NCBI RefSeq assembly: GCF_000243415.2
Contig: NZ_KI912270.1
Location: 6,467,837-6,531,836 of the forward strand
DNA from: Mycolicibacterium tusciae JS617
GTDB taxonomy: Bacteria; Actinomycetota; Actinomycetes; Mycobacteriales; Mycobacteriaceae
Reading direction: 5' to 3'
Length of the DNA stretch: 64,000 nucleotides
Shown here: positions 1 to 7,386 of the stretch, one piece after another
Position numbering within the stretch: the stretch's first letter is position 1
How the letters are laid out: the number at the start of each line of letters is the position of its first letter
Notes under the pieces: generated by a model
Told to the model about the DNA's origin: nothing
The model's input: only the letters and a program-made list of their open reading frames with translations
Databases searched by the model: none
Translations under genes and position numbers: made by a program

Positions 1-780
1 CGGAATCTTCTCGTCGACAGGCGCTGCCTTGCTGGCGAGTTGGACGTCCTCCTCGGGAGCGACCAGCGTCTGAGGCTCGACTGTCTCGATCTCCTTGGAG
101 GTCTGCGAGATGGACACCGTCGGCGTCTCGGACTCGTCGCTGCTCGTCTCGGATGTAGTTGCCTCAGCCGACTCGCTCGTCGACGTCGCGGTGCTGCTGG
201 TCGTCGACGTTGGGCTCGTTTCCGCGCCCGGCTCGAGCGCCTCCGACGACGGCTCCGACGTCGCCGAAGTGGCCGACGTCGCCGCCGACTCACTCGCGGT
301 CGTCGCAGTGGACGAGGGTGACTCGCTCGCGGTGGTGGCCTCGGCCGAGGGCGCAGCGGTGGTGCCCGGCGCGGTCGTGATGGGAGCCTGCGAGGCCGTC
401 GTCACGTCCGCCTCGCTGGGCTCAGCCGGCACGACAGTGGTCACCGGAGGAGCGACCGTGGTCGATGGTGCTTCCACGGGCGCCTGCGTCTCGACCGGGG
501 CAGGCGCCTGCGTCACTGGGGGCGCTTGCGTCACAGCCGGCGCCGGTGCCTCGGCGGGGGCCTGCGGGGCCACCTCCACAGGCTCGGGAGCCGAAACCTC
601 CGGCGCTGGGGCGACCACGGTGGTGGTCGGCCCGCTGTCGTCGCCTGGGGCGGCGATGGCCGGGGCCATCCCACCGGTCAGCGCGGTCAGACAAATCACG
701 ACGCCAGTCGCCAGAACTGCGACGACGCCTCGCTTCGAGCAAAACTCGAGGGGTGCACCCACGTTAATCGACTCCTTCAT
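1..780 (-). CDS. Exported Ser/Thr/Pro/Ala-rich protein, cut by window edge
   Basis: The reverse strand is open from an ATG at 780 to the left edge (260 codons), so only the N-terminal part is present. A GGGGGAA ribosome-binding site lies about 5 nt upstream of the ATG. The first 45 or so residues form a long signal peptide (charged start, hydrophobic VVAVLATGVVICLTALTGG stretch, AIAAP cleavage-like end). The visible mature part is low-complexity, first rich in Ala/Pro/Val with repeated TQAP/EAP motifs, then in Ser/Thr/Glu, which suggests a flexible mucin-like linker in the envelope or medium. Any catalytic domain would lie beyond the window, and no function can be assigned. The opposite strand has an overlapping 249-codon ORF, rejected because it reads as the antisense of this repetitive sequence and has no signal sequence. 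Confidence 0.75.
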   Translation of the reverse strand, partial: MKESINVGAPLEFCSKRGVVAVLATGVVICLTALTGGMAPAIAAPGDDSGPTTTVVAPAPEVSAPEPVEVAPQAPAEAPAPAVTQAPPVTQAPAPVETQAPVEAPSTTVAPPVTTVVPAEPSEADVTTASQAPITTAPGTTAAPSAEATTASESPSSTATTASESAATSATSATSEPSSEALEPGAETSPTSTTSSTATSTSESAEATTSETSSDESETPTVSISQTSKEIETVEPQTLVAPEEDVQLASKAAPVDEKIP

Positions 781-883
781 TTCCCCCGACAATTGCCTGG
801 CACAGGAGCGGTCGCCGCTCCCGTCTCAGAAGGTTCATCGCTAGGCCGACGGAGGTGTTACACACCGAGCGAAGAGGCGGACG

Positions 884-1216
884 ATGTGGAACCGGATCAG
901 TCGAATGACGGCCGCTGCAGGGGCCGCGCTGACCCTCGTGGCCTGCGGTTCCGGTGGTCAGACGGCGGTGACGACGGACAACCCGTTGCCGAGCACCGTC
1001 ATCTGCCTGCTCCAGGCGGCCGGCGGCCAGCAGCTGACCGTCAGCGCGCAGGCACTAGGGACGGCGGCGGGCGCCGACGACTGCCAAGGCGATGCCGACC
1101 AGCGCGATGATCGGTCCGAGGACGGACCACGTCGTGGTGTTGGTCATCGGACTGTCGCTGACGATGACGCCGAAACCCTGCAGGGTGAACACGATCCCGA
1201 AGAACGCGACGAGTAA
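884..1216 (+). CDS. Lipoprotein-like ORF, probably a truncated remnant
   Basis: The ORF starts at an ATG with a GAGGCGG-like site upstream and encodes a convincing lipoprotein signal: basic start, hydrophobic core, then a lipobox ending LVACGSGG. About 60 residues look like a normal exported protein. From about 1055 the ORF runs antisense through the small membrane-protein gene on the other strand, and its sequence becomes Asp/Glu/Arg-rich, typical of a shadow frame. The genuine part is therefore probably only the N-terminal 55-60 residues of a lipoprotein that lost its 3' end. A real short lipoprotein with a convergent overlap remains possible. Confidence 0.4.
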   Translation: MWNRISRMTAAAGAALTLVACGSGGQTAVTTDNPLPSTVICLLQAAGGQQLTVSAQALGTAAGADDCQGDADQRDDRSEDGPRRGVGHRTVADDDAETLQGEHDPEERDE

Positions 1217-1243
1217 CCCAAGCGCAATGATGGCGATCCGCAT
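1055..1243 (-). CDS. Small two-helix membrane protein
   Basis: This 62-residue protein has two predicted membrane helices (IAIIALGLLVAFFGIVFTLQGFG, about residues 3-25, and VLGPIIALVGIALAVVGA, about residues 42-59) and ends in a basic RRRP tail. The loop between them is short and polar. It is divergent from the SnoaL-like gene, with 22 bp between the start codons, so the two probably share a promoter region. The layout resembles small conserved mycobacterial membrane proteins of unknown role. Nothing in the sequence gives a specific function. Confidence 0.7.
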   Translation of the reverse strand: MRIAIIALGLLVAFFGIVFTLQGFGVIVSDSPMTNTTTWSVLGPIIALVGIALAVVGARRRP

Positions 1244-1265
1244 GCCTTCACCCTACGGTTTCACC

Positions 1266-1667
1266 ATGATCTATCGATGGCTCGTGCGGAAGGCGGCGCA
1301 GACCGGATGGCAGCGGCTGTCCGATCACCGACTCGACGACCTGCCACTCGCCGGCGACGTGCACTTCGTCTTTCTCGGCGACCACGAGCTGGCAACCGAC
1401 CTCCGCGGCCCCGAAGCGCTCCGCGGATGGCTGAGCGACCTGTTCGAACGGTTCCCGCGTCTGCGCTTCGAACCGGAAGACGTGATCGTGGAGGGCGGGC
1501 CGTGGTCCACCCGGCTCGCGACCCGCTACAACGCGACGCAGGACGGCGAGTTGATCTATCGCGCCGTGCAATTCGCCCGCATCAGGTGGGGAAAGCTCGC
1601 CGAGGAAACCATCCAGCCGGACACGCAATTAGTGGCCGCTGCGCTGGCCCGAGAACGTCGCGACTAG
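1266..1667 (+). CDS. SnoaL-like / NTF2-fold protein
   Basis: This 133-residue protein is read from the ATG at 1266. The frame is open further upstream, but that extension overlaps the divergent gene and looks non-coding. The sequence has the features of SnoaL-like nuclear-transport-factor-2-fold proteins: an N-terminal helix, a central DVHFVFLGDHELATDLRG strand-turn segment, a WLSDLFERFPRLRFEPEDVIVEGG stretch and a C-terminal strand pair ending in a QFARIRWGKLAEETIQPDT motif. Members act as small cyclases, isomerases, hydrolases or binding proteins. The substrate cannot be inferred. No operon partner is visible. Confidence 0.7.
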   Translation: MIYRWLVRKAAQTGWQRLSDHRLDDLPLAGDVHFVFLGDHELATDLRGPEALRGWLSDLFERFPRLRFEPEDVIVEGGPWSTRLATRYNATQDGELIYRAVQFARIRWGKLAEETIQPDTQLVAAALARERRD

Positions 1668-1823
1668 CGGCGTGTGATGGCGGTACGACGTTGAACGGCA
1701 CTACCGATTGCGCTTCCTACAGTCGAAACTGAACTCAGGGTCGTTCGGCCAATCACAACCATGGCTTCAATCTCGACCATAGGACTGCGAGGGGACTTAG
1801 CGCTCCTCGACCAGTCCAAGTCG
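1668..1823. other. Intergenic stretch between convergent genes
   Basis: These roughly 155 bp separate the SnoaL-like gene from the end of the convergent acyl-CoA dehydrogenase gene. No strong hairpin followed by a T-run, no RNA gene and no credible short ORF with a ribosome-binding site was recognised. Confidence 0.5.
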
Positions 1824-3104
1824 TCAGCGGCGACGGCCCAAATACTTCTGGTACGCCTCGGCCGCGGCGGCCAGCTCCGGCCGCGCGTCGAGCAGCGGCT
1901 GCATCTTCTTTCGCGCCTCTTCCCTCTTGTACGGCAGGAATTCGGTCGGGAAGTTCCCTTCGTGACGGGTGTAGCCACCGAGCACGCGCCGGGCGACGGT
2001 CGCCTTGTGTACCTCGTCGACACCGTCGGCGATGCCCATCGTCGGCGCGGCCGCGTACATAGCCTGGATCGGCGTGAGGTCGGTGGTACCCAGCGATCCG
2101 AGGATGTGCAACGCGTTGAACGACACTTCGCGCAGCACCTTGGCCATCGTGAACTTGACGGCGGCGATCTCGGTGCGCGCCTCCTGGGTTGAGGTGTTGT
2201 CGATCTTCCAGGCCGTCTCGAGGACGAACAGGCGCAGCATCTTGATCATCGCGTAGGACTCGGCGATCTTCTCCTGCACCATCTGGTGATCGGAGATCAG
2301 CTTGCCGTGCGACTCGCGCGACAGCGCCCGCTCACACATCATGTCGAAGGCCAGGTTGCACTGCGCGATGGTGCGCATGGCGTGGTGGATGCGCCCACCA
2401 CCAAGTCGTCTCTGCGCCAACGTCTTTGCGCCGTCTTCCGGCCCGAGGAGGTGGTCCAGCGGCACCCGCACATCCCGGTAGATGATGTGGTTGTGGTTGC
2501 GAGGTTCGGGCATGATCTCCACGCCGGGCGTCTCCCGCGGCACCACGAACATACCGTTGGTACACATCACGAACAGAATGTCGGCGACCCGGCCGGCCGA
2601 GGTGAACCATTTCTCGCCGTTGATCACCCACTCGTCGCCGAAGCGGACGGCGGTAGTCCTGAAGAGGTTGGGGTCGCTGCCGCCCTGCGGCTCGGTCATC
2701 GAATAAGCCGAGAAGATGTCCTGGTTGATCAGCGGTTTGAGCCAACGCTCCTTTTGCTCCTCGGTGCCGTACGCCGCGAGCATCTCCATGTTTCCCGTGT
2801 CCGGCGCCGACGCGCCGAACATGTGCGGGGCTCCGGCGTAGCGTCCGATCACCTCGTTGAGCAGACCGAGCTTGAGCTGACCGAAGCCGGGGCCACCGAG
2901 CTCCTCGTCGAGGAAGATCGCCCAGAGACCCTGATCCTTGACTTCCTGTTGCAGTTCGCGCACATAGGCTTTCACCGCGGGGTCGGGTAGCCGCACGGCA
3001 TGCGGAAATACGTGGTCGAGCGGCTCGACCTTCTCCTCACAGAATTGCTTGACCCAGTCGAGTTTGCTCTGAAAATCCGGTTCGGTACTGAAATCCCAAG
3101 CCAT
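1824..3104 (-). CDS. Acyl-CoA dehydrogenase family protein
   Basis: This 426-residue flavoenzyme has the acyl-CoA dehydrogenase layout. An N-terminal helical domain (residues 1-140) is followed by a beta domain with the flavin/substrate motif AYSMTEPQGGSDPNLFRT, NGEKWFTSAGRVADI and the RDVRVPLDHLLG loop. The C-terminal helical domain runs from about residue 240 and contains DLTPIQAMYAAAPTMGIADGVDEVHKATVARRVL. The protein should be cytosolic, oxidising an acyl-CoA to a 2-enoyl-CoA with FAD. The ATG at 3104 gives the expected MAWDFSTEPDF start. It stands alone, with a small membrane-protein gene diverging upstream. Mycobacteria carry dozens of fadE paralogues, so substrate and fadE number are not assigned. 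Confidence 0.93.
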   Translation of the reverse strand: MAWDFSTEPDFQSKLDWVKQFCEEKVEPLDHVFPHAVRLPDPAVKAYVRELQQEVKDQGLWAIFLDEELGGPGFGQLKLGLLNEVIGRYAGAPHMFGASAPDTGNMEMLAAYGTEEQKERWLKPLINQDIFSAYSMTEPQGGSDPNLFRTTAVRFGDEWVINGEKWFTSAGRVADILFVMCTNGMFVVPRETPGVEIMPEPRNHNHIIYRDVRVPLDHLLGPEDGAKTLAQRRLGGGRIHHAMRTIAQCNLAFDMMCERALSRESHGKLISDHQMVQEKIAESYAMIKMLRLFVLETAWKIDNTSTQEARTEIAAVKFTMAKVLREVSFNALHILGSLGTTDLTPIQAMYAAAPTMGIADGVDEVHKATVARRVLGGYTRHEGNFPTEFLPYKREEARKKMQPLLDARPELAAAAEAYQKYLGRRR

Positions 3105-3279
3105 TCAAATCTCCTCGGCCGCCGGCATCCGTGTTTCTCGAGCCAGACGTTACGCCCCGACCTGGGCACGAATCCGGCCGCACACAGGTCCAGGAAGACC
3201 GGAGGTTTGAAATTGACGGATCTGGCAAATCACATGTCCGTTAGTTCCATCGCTCCACCCACAAGAGAAGAGTTTGACA

Positions 3280-3435
3280 ATGATTGTGCTCGGCATCATT
3301 TTGTTGCTGATCGGCTATTTCACCAGCCTTTCGATCCTCTACACCATTGGCGCAATCCTCGTGGTGGTCGGTGTCGTGTTGTGGATCCTTGGTGCAGTCG
3401 GCCGCCCGGTTGGCGGCCGAAAAGTCTGGTTCTAG
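3280..3435 (+). CDS. Small DUF6131-like membrane protein
   Basis: A 51-residue ORF starts at an ATG preceded by an AGAGAAG ribosome-binding site. It encodes two short hydrophobic helices (MIVLGIILLLIGYF and TIGAILVVVGVVLWILGAVG) and a conserved-looking C-terminus, GRPVGGRKVWF. The pattern matches my memory of the tiny DUF6131 membrane proteins common in mycobacteria. Function is unknown. The gene diverges from the acyl-CoA dehydrogenase gene. Confidence 0.75.
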   Translation: MIVLGIILLLIGYFTSLSILYTIGAILVVVGVVLWILGAVGRPVGGRKVWF

Positions 3436-3445
3436 CGCAGCCCGC

Positions 3446-4021
3446 TCACCGATAACCGCGTCTCAGCAGGTGCTGGGCGCCGGCATTCATCGCGGCGGGG
3501 TTCGCGACGTCGAAGTCGAACGCATTGGCAAGTCGGGCAGTGATGCCGAAAGCCAACGCGACGGCCAAAGCGTCTTCGATCTGCGCGGCGGTGACACCGG
3601 CGTCCAGTACGGACCGGATGTCGTCGACACCAATCGAATGTTCGGAAGCGAGCTTGGCAAGCATACGAAGCGTGGCGCGCAGCGGCTCTTCTATCGGAGC
3701 GGTGTCCAGATTCTCAAGGACAGCACTGACTTTCGCGGCATCACGGAACCACAGGGTTGACGTGGCGGAGTGCGCGGCGACGCAGAACGGGCTCTCATTG
3801 GCCCGGGAGACGACCGCCGCCATCAGCTCACGATCACCGATCGACCAGTCCGAGGGCCCGCGCATTGCTTCGTGAGTGAGGTCGCCGGCACCGTAGAAAT
3901 CACGGCGGTAGAACGCAAGCTTGACGGCGTCGACCACCGGCTGGCGACTCACCACCCGGATCACGGCGAACAGCGCTTTCGTCCGCAACGGGTGGCCCCG
4001 ATCGAGGACTTGAAGTCTCAT
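3446..4021 (-). CDS. Carboxymuconolactone decarboxylase/AhpD-like protein with degenerate CxxC
   Basis: This 191-residue, mainly helical protein has the AhpD/CMD core around residues 70-100: ELMAAVVSRANESPFCVAAHSA. In AhpD-type peroxidases the corresponding motif is CxxC with a following His. Here the first Cys position is Ser (SPFC) while the second Cys and the His remain, so dithiol peroxidase chemistry is doubtful. The ATG overlaps the stop of the upstream CMD-like gene by 4 bp, implying translational coupling. The gene is third in a leftward operon with the serine hydrolase. A role in detoxification or as a small-molecule enzyme is inference only. Confidence 0.75.
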   Translation of the reverse strand: MRLQVLDRGHPLRTKALFAVIRVVSRQPVVDAVKLAFYRRDFYGAGDLTHEAMRGPSDWSIGDRELMAAVVSRANESPFCVAAHSATSTLWFRDAAKVSAVLENLDTAPIEEPLRATLRMLAKLASEHSIGVDDIRSVLDAGVTAAQIEDALAVALAFGITARLANAFDFDVANPAAMNAGAQHLLRRGYR

Positions 4022-4338
4022 GTGGAGGCCCCGCTTTCTCCCGTTGCGGCGGCCAATGCGGCGAGTGCGTTGTTGAACTCACGGTCCGATTGGCCGATCG
4101 CGGCGCACACCACGACCTCGAAGATCTGGTCCTCGCTCAGCCCTGCCGCGCGGACGGCGCCGATGTCGTCGTCGGTGATTTGATCGGCATGGCGGGCCAC
4201 CTTGTCGACCAGCGTGCGCATCGGTTCATCCAGGCCGGCGTCATCGAACGCGGCCCGGCGCAACTCCGGGCGCGCCGTTCCGCTGCTGCCGAGGATGCGG
4301 GTGACGAGCTCGCGGTGCAGTCGGACGATGTCGGTCAC
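4018..4338 (-). CDS. Small CMD-like helical protein
   Basis: This 106-residue all-helical protein reads from a GTG start 15 bp after the stop of the serine hydrolase gene. Its C-terminal half (DDIGAVRAAGLSEDQIFEVVVCAAIGQSDREFNNAL) resembles the helix pair that follows the active-site segment in carboxymuconolactone decarboxylase-family proteins, but there is no CxxC. It overlaps the next gene by 4 bp (ATGA). The pair may form a hetero-oligomer in which this partner lacks redox cysteines. That is inference from operon structure. Confidence 0.65.
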   Translation of the reverse strand: MTDIVRLHRELVTRILGSSGTARPELRRAAFDDAGLDEPMRTLVDKVARHADQITDDDIGAVRAAGLSEDQIFEVVVCAAIGQSDREFNNALAALAAATGESGAST

Positions 4339-4353
4339 GATGGCCGTCTCCTT

Positions 4354-5787
4354 TCAGTCGTCTCCATCCATGATGCGAGGGACCAAGCGGAATCCCGACT
4401 CCACCCACCTGACGCGGCCGCCGTCGTCGCGGACGAACGGAAGGCGCGCCCGCCTGCTCTGCCCCATGTCCCGGCCGAGGAAGGCGACTTTTGACGGCGG
4501 TGGCCATGGCGGCGCGACGGCGGGTTCCCACGAATTCTCCTGTTCCCGCCGCTCTACCGTCACCTCCAGCTCGCCGTCGGAGGGTGCGAACGACATCACC
4601 CTGGCGGGATCCCCATAGCGGCCCGCGTACTCTCCGGCCTCCGCTTCCGACAGGGGCACCGTCGGCGCGTCCGGCGGTGCCAACAACGTGCGGCTGAATC
4701 CCATCTCGCCCGACAGTTCCGCCAGGCCCGGATAGCTCGCCAGCGCCTTGTCGAGAACATCCACTTCGACGGGGACGCCGGCCATCACGTTGTTGATGAA
4801 CAGCACGAAGGCGAATTGCCGCTCCGGGATCGCCACGAACACCGTGTGCTGGCCGGCCGTATCGCCGTTGTGCATGATGGCCCGCACTCCCCCGACGTCC
4901 TGCACGAACCAGCTTCGTCCGATGCTGATGTTCAGCCCGGGGACGGACTGGACCGGCTCCTGCATCCGGCGCAGGCTCTGCGGCGAGACGATGCCGTCAG
5001 TGCCGTCGGCGCCCGCCGAAAGGTGAAGGCGCGCATAGCGCATCACATCGCGCGTCGTCGACCAGATACCGCCGGCAGGGTCCACACAGCGCGGCACCCA
5101 CAGCGGGGACTGCACGGCCACGCCGTCGGTGCCGTTGATGGGGCCTGCGTAGTGACCGTCCGAGTATTGGCGCGCAAGAACCTGGCGACGGTCGAGCACC
5201 GTGTCGGCCAATCCGAGCGGGCCGAACACCAGGTTCTGCATCGCGGTGTTGTAGTCGGTTCCGGACGCCACCTCGATCAGACGACCCAACAGAATGAAGG
5301 CCGCGTTGTTGTAGGAGAAGAAGCGGCCGAGCGGGAACTGCTGGGGCAGCTGCGGGAGTCGTTCGTCGACGAAGCGGGCGATTCCGTCGTCGTCTTCTCC
5401 GGTGTAGGTGGTGTCGTCGCCGAACCAGCCCGCGGTGTGGTCCAACAGATTGCCGACGGTAACGCGCGCGGCCGTCTCTTCGTCATGAAGCCGCAAGTGT
5501 GGGAGATAACTACGAACCGGGGCTTCGAGCGCCAAGGCGCCCTCATCGATGAGACGCCAGATGGCGGTCGCGGTGTAGGTCTTGGTCAAAGAGCCGATCT
5601 GGAAAAGGGTTTCGGGTCCCGCAGGCGTCAACGTATTCGCGCTGGCGACACCGAACGTGGCGTGTTCCTCCCGCCCGTCGGAAAGAATGCCGAGCGCGGT
5701 TCCTGGCGCGCGATGTGTGCGCATGGAGTCCATGAGCGCCTCGGCGGTCGCGCGGAACTGTGGGGACGCGTCGTCGGTCTCCGTCAC
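4354..5787 (-). CDS. Beta-lactamase-family serine hydrolase
   Basis: This 477-residue protein belongs to the class C beta-lactamase/DD-peptidase-like serine hydrolases. The SxxK nucleophile motif is SLTK (about residue 69), the second motif is the YNN of FFSYNNAAF, and an HNG motif (IMHNGDTAGQH) takes the place of KTG. A C-terminal beta-rich lipocalin-like extension begins after about residue 370 (EAGEYAGRYGD). No signal peptide is visible, so it probably acts in the cytosol as an esterase or peptidase. The start is the GTG at 5787 (VTETDDASPQ). It heads a leftward operon with two CMD-like proteins and diverges from the lipoprotein transglycosylase 45 bp away. Confidence 0.88.
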   Translation of the reverse strand: MTETDDASPQFRATAEALMDSMRTHRAPGTALGILSDGREEHATFGVASANTLTPAGPETLFQIGSLTKTYTATAIWRLIDEGALALEAPVRSYLPHLRLHDEETAARVTVGNLLDHTAGWFGDDTTYTGEDDDGIARFVDERLPQLPQQFPLGRFFSYNNAAFILLGRLIEVASGTDYNTAMQNLVFGPLGLADTVLDRRQVLARQYSDGHYAGPINGTDGVAVQSPLWVPRCVDPAGGIWSTTRDVMRYARLHLSAGADGTDGIVSPQSLRRMQEPVQSVPGLNISIGRSWFVQDVGGVRAIMHNGDTAGQHTVFVAIPERQFAFVLFINNVMAGVPVEVDVLDKALASYPGLAELSGEMGFSRTLLAPPDAPTVPLSEAEAGEYAGRYGDPARVMSFAPSDGELEVTVERREQENSWEPAVAPPWPPPSKVAFLGRDMGQSRRARLPFVRDDGGRVRWVESGFRLVPRIMDGDD

Positions 5788-5832
5788 GGCCGGAGTCTAT
5801 TCCTGATCCGATCGCCTGCATGTGACGGATCA

Positions 5833-6801
5833 ATGCGACAGACTCGGGCCGTGAGCGGACAACATCGAAGTGCGCTACTGGTGTTCGCTGCCGGAATGTG
5901 CGTGCTTGGCGGATGCTCACCGAGTGCGCCGTCGGATCCATCACCTGCGCCGACGGTGTCGCCCTCCACAGTCACCGCGCAGACGATGGACCAGCCGACC
6001 TCACCCAGTCCGCCGGCCGCCCCCTCTGGCGCGCAGCCAAAGATCTCGTCCGACCCGGCACAGCTGGCCGACGATCTGGTTGCCGACGAGCTGGCACTAC
6101 GTGACCCGGCAACGCCGGAGCCGGCGCTCGCCGCCGCGGCACGCCGCCAGCAGGCCGCCTACCGCGCCATCGGGCGCAACCCCGACTGGGATGCGGTCAT
6201 CCACCCGCGAATTCCGCCGTGGCTGGTGGCGACCTACGACCTCAACGTCGACGCCCGCCGTCAGCTGTATCCGATGACGGAAGTGAGGGACACCGTCCCC
6301 GCGTGGCGGATCGTCGCGCCCGCTCCCGCGGACGCGTTGATGGCGCACTACCGCGAGGCCGAGGCGGCCTCCGGTGTTCCGTGGAATTACTTGGCGGCGA
6401 TCCATCTGATCGAGACACGCTTCGGCAGCATCGAAGGCACCAGCACGGCAGGTGCGCAGGGCCCCATGCAATTTCTGCCGTCCACATTCGAGGCCTACGG
6501 CGACGGCGGCGACATCCACTCGCTGCGTGACAGCATCATGGCGGCGGGCCGGTACCTCGCCGCGAACGACTTCGCCAACAACCGCGATCACGCCATCTTC
6601 CGGTACAACAACTCCGACCGGTACGTGCAAGCGGTCAATGATTACGCCGCGGTGCTGGCGGCTGACCCCGCCGCATTCGCCGGCTACTACCGATGGGATG
6701 TGTACTACCGCACGACCGCCGGCGACGTCCTGCTGCCGGTCGGGTACGTCGCGATGGAACCGATTCCCGTCCAGACCTACCTGGCCGACCATCCGCAATA
6801 G
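5833..6801 (+). CDS. Lipoprotein lytic transglycosylase (SLT-like)
   Basis: The ATG at 5833 gives 322 residues; an in-frame GTG at 5851 is an equally possible start. The N-terminus is a lipoprotein signal with lipobox VLGGCS, followed by a Pro/Ser/Thr-rich linker (about residues 35-75). The catalytic region has the transglycosylase signature: GVPWNYLAAIHLIETRFGSI, with the catalytic-type Glu in LIETR, then AGAQGPMQFLPSTFEAYGDGG and IFRYNNSDRYVQAV. It should act outside the membrane, cleaving the glycan strands of peptidoglycan. A much longer upstream-extended frame is open but runs antisense through the serine hydrolase gene. Confidence 0.88.
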   Translation: MRQTRAVSGQHRSALLVFAAGMCVLGGCSPSAPSDPSPAPTVSPSTVTAQTMDQPTSPSPPAAPSGAQPKISSDPAQLADDLVADELALRDPATPEPALAAAARRQQAAYRAIGRNPDWDAVIHPRIPPWLVATYDLNVDARRQLYPMTEVRDTVPAWRIVAPAPADALMAHYREAEAASGVPWNYLAAIHLIETRFGSIEGTSTAGAQGPMQFLPSTFEAYGDGGDIHSLRDSIMAAGRYLAANDFANNRDHAIFRYNNSDRYVQAVNDYAAVLAADPAAFAGYYRWDVYYRTTAGDVLLPVGYVAMEPIPVQTYLADHPQ

Positions 6802-7066
6802 CTACACCGCCTGCAAGGACCGATGCCGACGAACGTTGTACGGCAGGTCTTCCGCGAGCATTGCTGGTAGCGCGGGGTCATGTACAACCCGCACTACGTG
6901 GAGATCTTCGCGGCCCGCTAATCGACGCTGTCGTCGCGTTTAGAAACCTCCAAGATCATCGACCAACACTGCTCGAAACGGTTCCCGCAGTGCGGAGCCA
7001 TCCAAAGTACGATCAGCGGCGTCACGGTAATCCGATCGCCGCTCACGAGGCGAAAGGAACATCGTC
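6802..7066. other. Intergenic region without a recognisable gene
   Basis: These 265 bp contain only very short open stretches. One 13-codon frame at about 6880 is read from an ATG but has no ribosome-binding site. An AAAGGAA site at the right end belongs to the small gene that follows. No hairpin terminator or RNA gene was recognised. Confidence 0.5.
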
Positions 7067-7282
7067 ATGAATGATTACTGGAAGGCCGTCGAGGTCGCGG
7101 TACCGGTCAACATGCATCCCGCGCTCATCAAGAATCTCATCATCGCCGAAATTCACCTCCGTGCCCGCCGGGCCGGAGAGGCCGTTGCCGACTTGCGGAT
7201 CGGCGCTCCCCGCGAGCCCCGAGGTGACTTCATCGCATGGTCGGCGTCCTACTTGCCCGCGCCGCAAATGACTGCTGCCTGA
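7067..7282 (+). CDS. Small hypothetical protein (71 aa)
   Basis: The ATG lies at good distance from an AAAGGAA ribosome-binding site. The 71-residue product is amphipathic, has no membrane segment and contains a Leu/Ile-rich helix (NMHPALIKNLIIAEIHLRARRAGEAV). No family is recognised. A second ORF starts 4 bp later in another frame but is Arg/Pro/Ser-biased, as expected of a shadow. The convergent UvrA-like gene ends about 100 bp downstream. Confidence 0.5.
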   Translation: MNDYWKAVEVAVPVNMHPALIKNLIIAEIHLRARRAGEAVADLRIGAPREPRGDFIAWSASYLPAPQMTAA

Positions 7283-7386
7283 CGAGGACGCGCGAACAGC
7301 AGTGAGGCGTGCGTATTACCAGGTGGGGCGAGCGGGCTTGTCTTCCTGGCGAACTCGGATCAGATGGCAACACGAAAACTTCGTCT

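Noticed and set aside
95..844. 249-codon plus-strand ORF at the left end
   Set aside because: It is the antisense of a signal-peptide-bearing Ser/Thr/Pro-rich gene and has repetitive Val/Ser/Ala content without a signal or family features.
4816..5832. Upstream extension of the lytic transglycosylase frame
   Set aside because: It runs antisense through the serine hydrolase gene; the lipobox start at 5833 or 5851 explains the protein fully.
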